Assembly (NCBI GenBank): GCA_030949825.1
Contig: JAUZSC010000025.1
Location: forward strand, 1 to 60,429
Reading direction: 5' to 3'
DNA from: Sulfurimonas sp.
GTDB lineage: Bacteria; Campylobacterota; Campylobacteria; Campylobacterales; Sulfurimonadaceae
DNA: 60,429 nucleotides
Position numbers and translations under genes: made by a program. The notes below the pieces were generated by a model, which did no database searches, was not told the DNA's origin, and saw only the letters and a list, made by a program, of their open reading frames with translations. This document shows, one piece after another, positions 50,018 through 58,156 of the stretch (position 1 is the first letter of the stretch; each line of letters begins with the position of its first letter).

Positions 50018-51538
50018 TCAGCCTATCTTGTAACTGTATTTTCTTTTTTTATTACTCATGTCTACTGCATGGACAGTACAAACAAGGCAAGGATCAAAAG
50101 AGCGTATAACATGACCCATCTCCATAGGGTTTTCTACATCCCTGCATTTAATGCCTATAAGTGCCTTCTCCCATGCTCCTAAATTCTCTTTTGAATCGCG
50201 AGGTGAACCATTCCACGCAGTTGGAGTAACTATCTGATAATTTTCTATCTTAGAATCTTTGATGTTAATCCAATGTCCTAAAGAACCTCTCGCTGCTTCA
50301 ATAAGACCGATGCCTTCACCACTAAAGAGTTTTTCAGGCTCCTCATAAGAGCTTTGTCCAAAGTTACTTATAGCATCTTCTATCTCTTGTCTTGCAAAAT
50401 GAAGGTATTTTAAAGGTCGAAGTACACGGGCAAGTTCACGAACAAAGGCGCAGTCTTTATACTCTTTATACAAATCACTCATAAGTGGATCTTTATCCAC
50501 GAGAAGTTGTGCGAGTGGTCCTGTTTGCATTACATTTTCATCATAACGCGGAGCTTTTCCCCATGTGTATGCTTTTTTATTGCTCATGTCAGGCTCAGTT
50601 ACGCCATCTCTTGGTTTTTGCACAAGGTTCTTTTGTTTATAGTGTCCGTGTGAAATATCTTCAGCGATGTTGCCAGTGTCAAGTGCGTGATGGACTCCAT
50701 CTAAAATAACTCCAGCTTTTACAAGTCTTTGTTTAGGATTGTCTGGATTTTGTAGCACGCCATAACTTAAAAAGTTTGGATAAGAAAACCCAATATCAAA
50801 AAGACTACTTTCTTTTGAGTAGGCATAAAACCTTCCAATATGAGAATCTCTATGGTGCGTGAAATGCTCAACAAAGGCTTGTGCAGTTAAAATAGTGTCC
50901 TTAAAATCATCCAAAGAACTAAGTAAAATATTTTCTTCATACCAAAGAATAAACTTTTCTATATGGTTTTGAACAAGAGCGAGTTCTAAGATTGATGGAG
51001 TTGTACTTATTCCTCCTGGAACCATATGCGAAGTATGAGGCCATTGCCCACCTATGATTGCTACTACGCGTAAAATATCTGTTGTATTTTTAAGTGCTTC
51101 TTTTGTAGCTTTTCCTACAAAGGCTTCATAGTACTCTTTAGCCTCATCGTAAAAGGAAGCATCTTGGTAAAAATCATTTGCGAAGTCTCCCATAAACATT
51201 AAGAAAAATTGTCGCATATCACTTTGTATCGTCTCACTTATGAGAGAAAGGTTTCTCAAACGAACTGCTTGCGCTGGTGGTGTAATTTTTTGAGCATCTT
51301 CGAGTGCTTCTACTGCAGCGTTGAGATGCGTAATAGAGCAGATGCCACATACTCTAGGTGTTATAACTAAAGAGTCAAGGGCATGACGACCTTTTAAAAT
51401 ATTTTCAAAGCCTCTATAAAGTGTGCCTATACTTTTAGCATCTACAATGACACCATCTTCTATAATGACGCGAATATCTAGGTCACCCTCAACACGGTTA
51501 AGTGGTATTTCTAACTCTACTCTTATTTTTTCGCTCAT
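50018..51538 (-). CDS. hupL: [NiFe] hydrogenase large subunit, group-2 like
   Basis: 506 residues. Begins KIRVELEIPLNRVEGDLDI; L1 is ITPRVCGICSITH, L2 is FDPCLVCTVH, followed by a 16-residue extension AVDMSNKKRKYSYKIG that a protease must remove. The active-site Arg block is IEAARGSLGHWINI, and VTPTAWNGSPRD is conserved. It is the catalytic subunit of a cytoplasmic H2 uptake enzyme. It overlaps hupS by 4 bases (ATGA) and is followed by the M52-like gene and the PAS-GGDEF-EAL gene. Confidence 0.93.
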   Translation of the reverse strand: MSEKIRVELEIPLNRVEGDLDIRVIIEDGVIVDAKSIGTLYRGFENILKGRHALDSLVITPRVCGICSITHLNAAVEALEDAQKITPPAQAVRLRNLSLISETIQSDMRQFFLMFMGDFANDFYQDASFYDEAKEYYEAFVGKATKEALKNTTDILRVVAIIGGQWPHTSHMVPGGISTTPSILELALVQNHIEKFILWYEENILLSSLDDFKDTILTAQAFVEHFTHHRDSHIGRFYAYSKESSLFDIGFSYPNFLSYGVLQNPDNPKQRLVKAGVILDGVHHALDTGNIAEDISHGHYKQKNLVQKPRDGVTEPDMSNKKAYTWGKAPRYDENVMQTGPLAQLLVDKDPLMSDLYKEYKDCAFVRELARVLRPLKYLHFARQEIEDAISNFGQSSYEEPEKLFSGEGIGLIEAARGSLGHWINIKDSKIENYQIVTPTAWNGSPRDSKENLGAWEKALIGIKCRDVENPMEMGHVIRSFDPCLVCTVHAVDMSNKKRKYSYKIG

Positions 51539-52498
51539 GTATCTTCACTTTTTGTAGTTTTTAATCTTTGGGGTGCGGCTTCTGCTGCCATATCTTTATA
51601 AGCGAGATAATTTGCACGGTCTACGCCTTCGGGGAGATAAACAGGTGTTCCAGCGATGTTTGGTGTTTCAAAAAATGGTGAAGGATGCGGAAAGACGGTA
51701 TTTGTACATCCAAAACATGGCACACCTGCACGAGTTTTAGAGTTTACTTCATTCCATAGGTATGTATTGCATCCAGCATGTGTCGTTGGACCTTTACAGC
51801 CTAAATGAAAGAACATACATCCAGCTTCACCAAATACACTATCTTCAACCTTATACTCATGGTGTTCATTTCTTGTACATCCTTGATGGACAGTTATGTT
51901 GAAGTAATCACTTGGGGCATTGTCTTTGTTAAGCTTTATTGGTAAATCTCTACTTACCATGTTAAGAACAAACTCTAAGGATTTTGGATGTATGGGACAA
52001 CCGGGGAGGTTGATAACCTGCGCACCACTAGTACTTGTATAACTCTCTCCTAAAAATCCACCTTTGTCATTATGGTGTTGTTGTAAACCGATGCCTGCAA
52101 TATCATCGCCAGGATGCGAGCCAAAGCCACCAAAACTGGCACAGGTACCTACAGCTACTACATATTTAGCATGTTTTGCAAGCTCGAAAATTAAGTCTTT
52201 TTTTAGGTTTTCCTCTAAAGGTATCAAACATTCCTGTACCATCAGGACCCATAACAACATTTCCCTCAACACATAAAATATCGAGTGTTTTTGTGCCCTT
52301 GATAATTTCTTCTATGAGTGTGTCATGTTCTTTATATGTAATGGTAGACAAAGAAGGATGCCAGATAACATCAATATTTAAAGAACTCAGTTGAGAAAAT
52401 AAATCAGGAGTATCCATATTTAAAATGGACATAGTGTCTCCACTACAACCACCACTTTGTAACCAGTAAAGAGTCTTATTCTTTATATTAGTTTTCAT
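51535..52498 (-). CDS. hupS: [NiFe] hydrogenase small subunit, group-2 like (one frame break)
   Basis: Starts at 52498 after GAGGAGA. The N-terminal part has LYWLQSGGCSGDTMSILN, with Asp at the second usual Cys of the proximal cluster, and CVEGNVVMGPDGTG. After removing one base from the T7 run 52198-52204 it continues VAVGTCASFGGFGSHPGDD, NLPGCPIHP, HQGCTRNEH, GCMFFHLGCKGPTTHAGC and GVPCFGCTNTVFP. No Tat signal, so soluble. About 320 residues. First gene of the four-gene operon. Confidence 0.92.
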
Positions 52499-52631
52499 AA
52501 TATATCTCCTCTATTCTATTGCTCTGTATATTTAAATATCTTACATCAGTACAGCTAAAAGAATCCTTTATGAGTGAACATTCAGTTATAAGTTATTTGA
52601 AGTGTTTCTTTGCTAGTATTAGCTTATATTT

Positions 52632-53192
52632 ATGAAATGGATAACTATGATAATTATTGGTATAGGTAATGTATTACAAAAAGATGATGGTTTTGGTGTG
52701 TATGCTTCGACATACTTGAAACAAAACTATAAATACTCACAAGACTTAAGCATTGTAAACGGTGGAGTAGAGGGGATTAACCTTTATAATTATCTTATAG
52801 AAAATGAACATGTGCTTATTTTAGATATACTTAACATTGATGATAAACCTGCATCTATTTATGCTATTCCCGCTCAAGAGATTGCAGGTTATGGCATCAA
52901 CAACGGTGGTGCGCATGAGATAGGAATTATCCAGTGTTTAGACATGCTAGAGATGCAAGGAAAAGATATACCCCAGACTATGCTTATCGGTATAGTTCCG
53001 GGTGAAGTCACATTTGATTTTTCACTCAGCGAAGAACTTAAAAACGCTTTTGAAGATTATATATCCGTAGTGTTGCAGTACCTAAAAAAACATGAGATTA
53101 TAGCTACTAAAAAAGAAGAAATCACCTCACTTCAAGAGATTATCGACAGAGCAAAAGACCCCTCTGGAGCGATGGACTTACATGTCATCTAA
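52632..53192 (+). CDS. hupD: Hydrogenase maturation protease (M52)
   Basis: About 181-186 residues; starts possible at 52632 or 52647. Canonical motif IIIGIGNVLQKDDGFGVYA, the ligand Asp in HVLILDILNID and the ligand His in NNGGAHEIG. It removes the C-terminal tail of the large subunit after nickel insertion; HupL at 50018 is the only candidate substrate here. Divergent from hupS across 133 bases. Its 3' end overlaps the convergent ATPase gene by 15 bases. Confidence 0.9.
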   Translation: MKWITMIIIGIGNVLQKDDGFGVYASTYLKQNYKYSQDLSIVNGGVEGINLYNYLIENEHVLILDILNIDDKPASIYAIPAQEIAGYGINNGGAHEIGIIQCLDMLEMQGKDIPQTMLIGIVPGEVTFDFSLSEELKNAFEDYISVVLQYLKKHEIIATKKEEITSLQEIIDRAKDPSGAMDLHVI

Positions 53193-54482
53193 AGAATAGC
53201 CAATAAACTTTATATCATAATTTTTATACTTTAAGAGTAGTTTCTCTGATTTCTTTTGCAGTACATGTAAATTTATTTTTTTAGATTGTCTTTTAACTTC
53301 AGCTATAAGAATACTTTGTTTATCCTCATTTACGCAGACAATATCTATCTCATTTTTATTCCCTTTTTCCCAATAAGTACCTATATTAGAGTACTTGTTT
53401 GAAAGTTTTAGTTTTTCAATAAAATATTTTTCTAAAAAATGACCACTGTATGTCGTATAATCACGACGAACTATATCTTTAACATATTCATAGTTTTGTA
53501 TCTCAATAGCACTTTTATATTTGTAAATAAACCTAAACCAAAAGTTAAAAAAGTTATCTATTATTTCATAACGAAGCGTTCTAGATCCAAGTTTAGAAAA
53601 TATAGGTTTTACTTTTTTAATGATTGTATATTCATTTTCAAGTCTATCTAAATAACCACCAATATTTTTACCTAAAATACTTTCTATTTCTACTCGAGCT
53701 GTTTTAGAAGATGCTATAAGAGAGAGAATAGAAAAGTAGGTGGTGTACTCTTTTCCAAACTCTTCAATAAGAAGATTTTTTCCTTCTTCTAAAAAGAGAG
53801 AATACTCATCAAAAATAAGAGAAAGTTGTTTTTCTAGTGTGTAAGCTTTGTTGTCAACAAGTATTTCAACATATTTTGCTATGCCACCAGTAAGTATGTA
53901 AAATGAGAGTAAATCATCATGTGTAAACTGAGGATAATTTTCTTGGAGTATCTCTTTAATAGTGCCTACCGTAAATGCTTTTAAATGTATTTTATTATCT
54001 GCCCGCCCAAAGAGAGGTTCTTTTTTATCTTCAAATATCTTTTTCATAAGGGAGTATATTGATCCACTTAGGAGAAGGTTCATTTTAGTCTTATCTTTGT
54101 AGTTGTCCCAAATATTTTGCATATCCGAATATATACTAGAATTTATTTGTAAGAACTCTTGAAATTCATCTATTACAAGCGTAAATGGTTTTGATTTTGC
54201 TAATTCCATGAGGTATTCAAACAAGTCTTTAAATTTACTTATTTGACCAAATATTTTTATTTCAAGGCTTCTTTGAATGATGGAGATAAACTCTTCACAA
54301 AGGAGTGCTTCATTTTTCTTTGAAACAAATAAGTAAACTTTTTCCTTATATGCTTCTTGAATTAATTTTGTTTTTCCAATTCTTCTTCGTCCAACTATAA
54401 CCGTCATTTTCGAAGTTATTTGTGATAATTTTTGTATATCTCTTAATTTCTTTAATTCTTTTTCTCTGTTATAAAATTTCAT
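53178..54482 (-). CDS. ATPase with DUF234/PD-(D/E)XK-like C-terminus
   Basis: 434 residues. Walker A in VGRRRIGKTKLI, Walker B in FTLVIDEFQEF and a sensor-like LLSGSIYSLM. A winged-helix segment (about 240-300) follows. The C-terminal DUF234-type domain has NEIDIVCV and ILIAEVKRQ, the spacing of a PD-(D/E)XK nuclease core. This family is common in archaea and patchy in bacteria, often in mobile regions; its function is unknown. Single gene with own start region. Confidence 0.75.
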   Translation of the reverse strand: MKFYNREKELKKLRDIQKLSQITSKMTVIVGRRRIGKTKLIQEAYKEKVYLFVSKKNEALLCEEFISIIQRSLEIKIFGQISKFKDLFEYLMELAKSKPFTLVIDEFQEFLQINSSIYSDMQNIWDNYKDKTKMNLLLSGSIYSLMKKIFEDKKEPLFGRADNKIHLKAFTVGTIKEILQENYPQFTHDDLLSFYILTGGIAKYVEILVDNKAYTLEKQLSLIFDEYSLFLEEGKNLLIEEFGKEYTTYFSILSLIASSKTARVEIESILGKNIGGYLDRLENEYTIIKKVKPIFSKLGSRTLRYEIIDNFFNFWFRFIYKYKSAIEIQNYEYVKDIVRRDYTTYSGHFLEKYFIEKLKLSNKYSNIGTYWEKGNKNEIDIVCVNEDKQSILIAEVKRQSKKINLHVLQKKSEKLLLKYKNYDIKFIGYSLDDM

Positions 54483-54538
54483 TTCATTTTCACTTATAGT
54501 AATATGTTTTACCGTAATATATATTACTATAAGCTAGC

Positions 54539-54652
54539 TTAAATTTTCACTAAACTTGTTTCCCATCCATCGTATGCAGCGCCATAGTCTTCGCATAATT
54601 CTATGAGTTCTAATGTAAGCTTGTCTATGTCGTAGTAAAAAAGGTTTATCTA
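54539..54652 (-). pseudogene. RraB-like protein C-terminal remnant
   Basis: The minus strand reads YDIDKLTLELIELCEDYG, then AAYDGWETSLVKI and stop. The HGGEYDGWE-like block is typical of the ends of RraB (RNase E inhibitor) type proteins. Upstream the frame is closed by stops near 54645, so only the tail is left. Confidence 0.45.
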
Positions 54653-54660
54653 TAGGGTAG

Positions 54661-54792
54661 ATGCTATATCAATGTAAAAAGTCACAAGGACCTCCATACT
54701 GTGACGGAACGCATGCTAAACCTGAGAAATTAAATTTGGATTTTTTTACTCGAGTAAAAAATAAGTTTAGCTATAATGAGACTATAATTTAA
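54661..54792 (+). pseudogene. CDGSH iron-sulfur domain fragment
   Basis: 43 codons: LYQCKKSQGPPYCDGTHAKP and a short tail. It matches the CDGSH motif C-x-C-x2-S-x3-P-x-C-D-G-T-H, except that the first Cys is Tyr. A stop codon directly precedes the ATG. It is either the truncated end of a larger CDGSH protein or a decayed gene; with three ligands it may not bind the [2Fe-2S] cluster. Confidence 0.5.
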
Positions 54793-54807
54793 TAGAGGAG
54801 ATTTGAT

Positions 54808-55008
54808 ATGAGTTCATTGTTAACAATAGAAGAAGAAATACAAAAGCTACCCGAAGATGACTTTATAGTACTTAGAGAATGGTTTCAAGATTTTGATTCT
54901 ATGAAATGGGATACTCAAATTGAAGCTGATGTTACTAATGGAAATTTAGATGATTTAGCAAACTCTGCGCTAAATGATTTTAAAAGTGGAAAATATAAAG
55001 CTCTATGA
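54808..55008 (+). CDS. Antitoxin of ParE/RelE-type module
   Basis: 66 residues, acidic, with LTIEEEIQKLPEDDFIVLRE and WFQDFDSMKWDTQIEADV. This is the addiction-module antitoxin style that pairs with ParE/RelE-like toxins. GAGGAG at 54796-54801 serves as ribosome binding site. It overlaps the toxin gene by 4 bases (ATGA). Confidence 0.75.
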   Translation: MSSLLTIEEEIQKLPEDDFIVLREWFQDFDSMKWDTQIEADVTNGNLDDLANSALNDFKSGKYKAL

Positions 55009-55268
55009 CATATTATACTGCTCCTTCATTTTGGATGGCTTATGATGCTTTACCAAAAAATACACAAGACCTAGCAGATAAAAATTTTGAACTACTTAAA
55101 GAAAATCGACAACATCTGTCCCTTCACTTTAAAAAAATAAATAAATATTATTCGGCAAGAGTAGGAATCTACTATAGAACATTAGCAGTAGAAGTTAAAG
55201 ATGGTCTACTTTGGTTTTGGAGGTTTTGGATAGGAAATCATTCTAATTACGACAAGTTAATTAATTAA
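55005..55268 (+). CDS. ParE/RelE-type toxin
   Basis: 87 residues: TYYTAPSFWMAYDALPKNTQ, LHFKKINKYYSARVGIYYRT and LLWFWRFWIGNHSNYDKLIN. The conserved core Lys-x-x-x-Tyr-x-Arg strand and the final xIGxHxxYD are typical of RelE/ParE-fold toxins. Translation is coupled to the antitoxin upstream. Whether it cuts mRNA or targets gyrase cannot be told. Confidence 0.78.
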   Translation: MTYYTAPSFWMAYDALPKNTQDLADKNFELLKENRQHLSLHFKKINKYYSARVGIYYRTLAVEVKDGLLWFWRFWIGNHSNYDKLIN

Positions 55269-55515
55269 TATATATCTGATGCAATTTGTCCTAATGTCAT
55301 TCCTCCATCATTTGGAGGAAACTTATTTCCTATGATTGCCTTTGAAATTTTTTCTATACAAGTTCTAAAATTATTCTATTTTGAAATACTCCTCCGCCTA
55401 AAATGAGAGGAAGATTATAATCTTTATAGACCGAGCTTATTATTTCCACTACAGCCGAGGTAGCAAAAACAGATATGGGTGCATCTGTTGATTCTTTAAT
55501 AAGAGTATCGCATAT
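55265..55515 (-). pseudogene. hypF: HypF C-terminal remnant
   Basis: The minus strand reads DTLIKESTDAPISVFATSAV, then LILGGGVFQNRIIL, and after one frame shift KFPPNDGGMTLGQIASDIY with stop at 55265. This is the Kae1-like end of HypF, the carbamoyltransferase that makes the cyanide ligands of [NiFe] sites. Only about 80 of some 750 residues remain, so it is not functional. A full hypF must exist elsewhere if the hydrogenases are active. Confidence 0.75.
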
Positions 55516-55751
55516 TCACCTTTTTGGAATCGCATTTATCTTTGGCAGTGGGTATAAATAAGATATTTAAAGCTATCATAATGGCTATTCCTTTTGGATT
55601 TATCATTATAGATATTTCATCATGGTGGGTAACTTCAATTTATCCAGGTTTCGCATGGTTTACAATTATTGGTGGATTTGGTTACATGATGGCATTTGCT
55701 GTAATGTGGATTATGCCGAGAAATGGTAAAACTTATGATAGTAATGAGTAG
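55515..55751 (+). pseudogene. Multi-pass membrane protein C-terminal remnant
   Basis: The frame opens with HLFGIAFIF and, after a frame break near 55545, continues KIFKAIIMAIPFGFIIIDIS, SWWVTSIYPGFAWFTIIGGF and AVMWIM. Three hydrophobic segments with the SWW and PGFAW turns recall a family of small four-helix membrane proteins of unknown function. It abuts the HypF remnant exactly, so the junction looks like a deletion point. A shorter product from ATG 55584 could still be made. Confidence 0.5.
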
Positions 55752-55753
55752 AT

Positions 55754-55777
55754 AAGAGAAGCTTTTTAGCTTCGCTT
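55754..55777. repeat. 24-bp direct repeat with hairpin, copy 1
   Basis: It is identical to 56137-56160. It contains GAAGC-TTTTTA-GCTTC, extendable to a 9-bp stem with one mismatch. It follows the membrane remnant and precedes the coiled-coil gene. It may be a terminator or a REP-like unit. Confidence 0.75.
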
Positions 55778-55833
55778 GTGAGTCCCAAGTCAATACAACT
55801 TAAGCCCACTTAGGATATAATATAAAAAAAGGT

Positions 55834-56136
55834 ATGATAATGGTAGATTTAAAAACTGAACTCTTAGATGATAAACTCACCCAAGCAGACCTTATAAAAC
55901 TAATGCTACACAATGCCCAACACATGGCAACACGCGAAGAAGTGAAAGCAGACATAGATAAGCTAGACAAAAAGATAGATAAAGTAGAAATATCTTTAAA
56001 AGCAGATATAGAGAAACTAGACAAAAAGATAGATAAAGTAGACTCTAAGTTTGATAGACTCCAATGGCTAATAGTAGCTACTATTGTGACTGTCTTGTCA
56101 AAAGACTATATCTTATCTATTTTAGCAAAGTTATAG
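55834..56136 (+). CDS. Coiled-coil protein with C-terminal membrane anchor
   Basis: 100 residues (start 55834, or 55840 with better spacing to AAAGGT). The central part has an imperfect repeat, KADIDKLDKKIDKVE and KADIEKLDKKIDKVD, a regular heptad coiled coil. A hydrophobic end (LQWLIVATIVTVL) suggests tail anchoring. It resembles DUF1640-like proteins, whose function is unclear. It is bracketed by two identical 24-bp repeats. Confidence 0.6.
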   Translation: MIMVDLKTELLDDKLTQADLIKLMLHNAQHMATREEVKADIDKLDKKIDKVEISLKADIEKLDKKIDKVDSKFDRLQWLIVATIVTVLSKDYILSILAKL

Positions 56137-56160
56137 AAGAGAAGCTTTTTAGCTTCGCTT
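56137..56160. repeat. 24-bp direct repeat with hairpin, copy 2
   Basis: It overlaps or directly follows the stop of the coiled-coil gene. Spacing between the copies is 383 bp. Confidence 0.75.
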
Positions 56161-56180
56161 ACATTTGTTTTAAGTAGTCT

Positions 56181-56679
56181 TTATATCCAAGTTTTTTTTA
56201 ACTTTTCAACTTTATTTTCAACTTCTTTTCTCATTTCTTCTTTGTATAGAGAAACCTTTTTTTTGTAAATTTGCATCACTCGTAGCAATGATTTGAGCTG
56301 CTAAAATTCCAGCATTTTTCGCACCATTTATAGCAACTGTTGCAACAGGAACACCGCCTGGCATCTGAACAATAGAAAGTAATGAATCCATACCATCGAG
56401 TGCAGCAGTTCTAACAGGAACACCGATAACGGGTAATACACTCAGAGATGCAACCATACCAGGTAAATGTGCAGCACCGCCAGCGCCAGCGATTATAACT
56501 TTTAAGCCTCTTTGCTGAGCACTTTTAGCATACTCAACTAATTTTTGAGGTGTTCTATGTGCAGATACAATATCAACTTCAACTTCAATTCCAAAAGTTT
56601 CACATATTTCTATAGCCGCGCTCATAACTCCTAAGTCTGAGTCACTTCCCATAATAATTCCAACTAGTGCTTTACTCAT
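56181..56679 (-). CDS. purE: N5-carboxyaminoimidazole ribonucleotide mutase (frame break near the end)
   Basis: Purine synthesis. The product begins [20 protein letters not shown]; motifs [19 protein letters not shown] and [21 protein letters not shown] are intact. As read, the protein ends in an odd basic tail. Removing one base from the T8 run 56267-56274 restores the usual helical end ([20 protein letters not shown]) with a stop at 56181. Overlaps purK by 4 bases. Confidence 0.92.
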
Positions 56680-57827
56680 ATCTTTTTACTTCCTTTTATT
56701 TTTAAAATATCTTTTGCCTTCATCGCTTTTTCTAAGGCTTTATTTATGTCATCATCGAGTACTGTAATATGCCCCATCTTTCTAAATGGTTTTGTAAAAG
56801 TTTTTCCATAAAAGTGAAAAGAGAGTTCAGGAATTTCAAGCGTATCATGGATGCCATGAATAAATGGTTCTCCTTCATAGCCCTCTTCACCAAGTACATT
56901 TATCATAACAGCAGGAGAGATTAATTTTGTAGAACCTAATGGTAAGTTAGTTACGGCTCGTATCATTTGTTCAAACTGTGAGGTTGCACATGCTTCAACT
57001 GTATAATGCCCAGAATTATGAGGTCTTGGGGCGATTTCATTTACTAAAATTTCACCTTGCGAAGTTAAAAACAATTCAACACCAAATATACCAACACCTT
57101 CAAGCGCTTTTACAGATGCAATGGCAATTTCAATAGATTTTTTTTCAATCTCTTTAGAAATATTTGCAGGTGCTAAAACAATATCACAAATATTTATTCG
57201 CTCATCAAAAAGCATTTCAACAACGGGATAACATTTGATTTCACCCTCGATATTTCTTGCAACGATAATGGCGAGTTCTTTGTCAATATCAACAAGCTCT
57301 TCTATAAATGACTCAGTTGGAAGTGCCTTATCTAAATCAGCCTCGATTCTAAGTATTTGCACACCTTTTCCATCATAGCCACCCAATTTTACTTTTTGAA
57401 TTACAGGAAACCCAAATGCAGATAAATCTTCATCTTTTTTGACATTTTTATAAGCAGGAATTGGAATTCCTTTTTTATCAAGAAGCTTTTTTTGTTCATA
57501 CTTATTTTGAATCAATTCTATTACATATGGAGATGGATGGATGTTATGTCCATTGTCGTAAAGTTCTTTTAAAACAGTAGTATCAACATGTTCTAATTCA
57601 AAAGTAGTTACATCTGATTCTTGAACGAGTTGCTCAAGTTTTTTACTATCATGAAAATCCCCTATGATATGTTTATCTGAAACTTGCGCAGCAGGACAGT
57701 TAAAAGTAGGATCTAAAATGGTTACATGAAATCCCATTTTTTTAGCTTTTTGAGACATGATTTTTCCTAATTGTCCCCCGCCAATAATTCCTAATTTTAA
57801 ATTAGAATAGTTGAAGTTTTTATCCAT
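56676..57827 (-). CDS. purK: N5-carboxyaminoimidazole ribonucleotide synthase
   Basis: 383-residue ATP-grasp enzyme that carboxylates AIR, with PurE taking the next step. Begins [20 protein letters not shown]; later [31 protein letters not shown] and NVLGEEG. The pair purK-purE forms a minus-strand operon preceded by the FlhB-tail gene 62 bases upstream. Confidence 0.95.
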   Translation of the reverse strand: MDKNFNYSNLKLGIIGGGQLGKIMSQKAKKMGFHVTILDPTFNCPAAQVSDKHIIGDFHDSKKLEQLVQESDVTTFELEHVDTTVLKELYDNGHNIHPSPYVIELIQNKYEQKKLLDKKGIPIPAYKNVKKDEDLSAFGFPVIQKVKLGGYDGKGVQILRIEADLDKALPTESFIEELVDIDKELAIIVARNIEGEIKCYPVVEMLFDERINICDIVLAPANISKEIEKKSIEIAIASVKALEGVGIFGVELFLTSQGEILVNEIAPRPHNSGHYTVEACATSQFEQMIRAVTNLPLGSTKLISPAVMINVLGEEGYEGEPFIHGIHDTLEIPELSFHFYGKTFTKPFRKMGHITVLDDDINKALEKAMKAKDILKIKGSKKI

Positions 57828-57889
57828 TATTTTTTAGCTCCATAATATATTTTAGAAAATATAAGGCTTAACCTTAAGCCTTATTGTAG

Positions 57890-58156
57890 CTATTTTTTCT
57901 TTGTTGTCTTATAAATAAAGCTAAATACTTCAGCGACAGCCTTATAAAGTGCATCTGGAACTTCTTTATCTATCTCTACATTGGAGAGTAGTTCCATTAA
58001 GTCTTCATCTTTTTGAATGGGTAAATCATGTAACTGTGCAATTTTAATAATGTTTTCAGCCGTTTTTCCTTCACCTTTTGCCACAAGTCGAGGTGCGTTC
58101 TCTTGAGTCTTATCGTATCTAAGTGCAGCTGCCTTTAGTTTACTACTTTCATTCAT
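57890..58156 (-). CDS. FlhB C-terminal domain homologue (FlhX-like)
   Basis: 88 residues that match only the end of FlhB: KLKAAALRYDKTQENAPRLV, AENIIKIAQLHDLPIQKDED, and VPDALYKAVAEVFSFIYK. It corresponds to the part after the NPTH cleavage site and has no membrane segments. Such FlhX proteins are known in Campylobacterota and can replace the cleaved FlhB tail. Its start overlaps the FliK-like gene by 4 bases, fitting a role in hook-length switching. Confidence 0.82.
   Translation of the reverse strand: MNESSKLKAAALRYDKTQENAPRLVAKGEGKTAENIIKIAQLHDLPIQKDEDLMELLSNVEIDKEVPDALYKAVAEVFSFIYKTTKKK

Noticed and set aside
56218..56268. Unusual basic C-terminal tail on PurE
   Set aside because: Removing one base from the T8 run gives the normal helical PurE ending, so the tail is an artefact.
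9150..56274. Phase variation by homopolymer tracts
   Set aside because: Affected genes include housekeeping ones (nadA, htpG, purE, tsaB), and the tracts are short A/T runs, not the G/C tracts used for contingency in this group.
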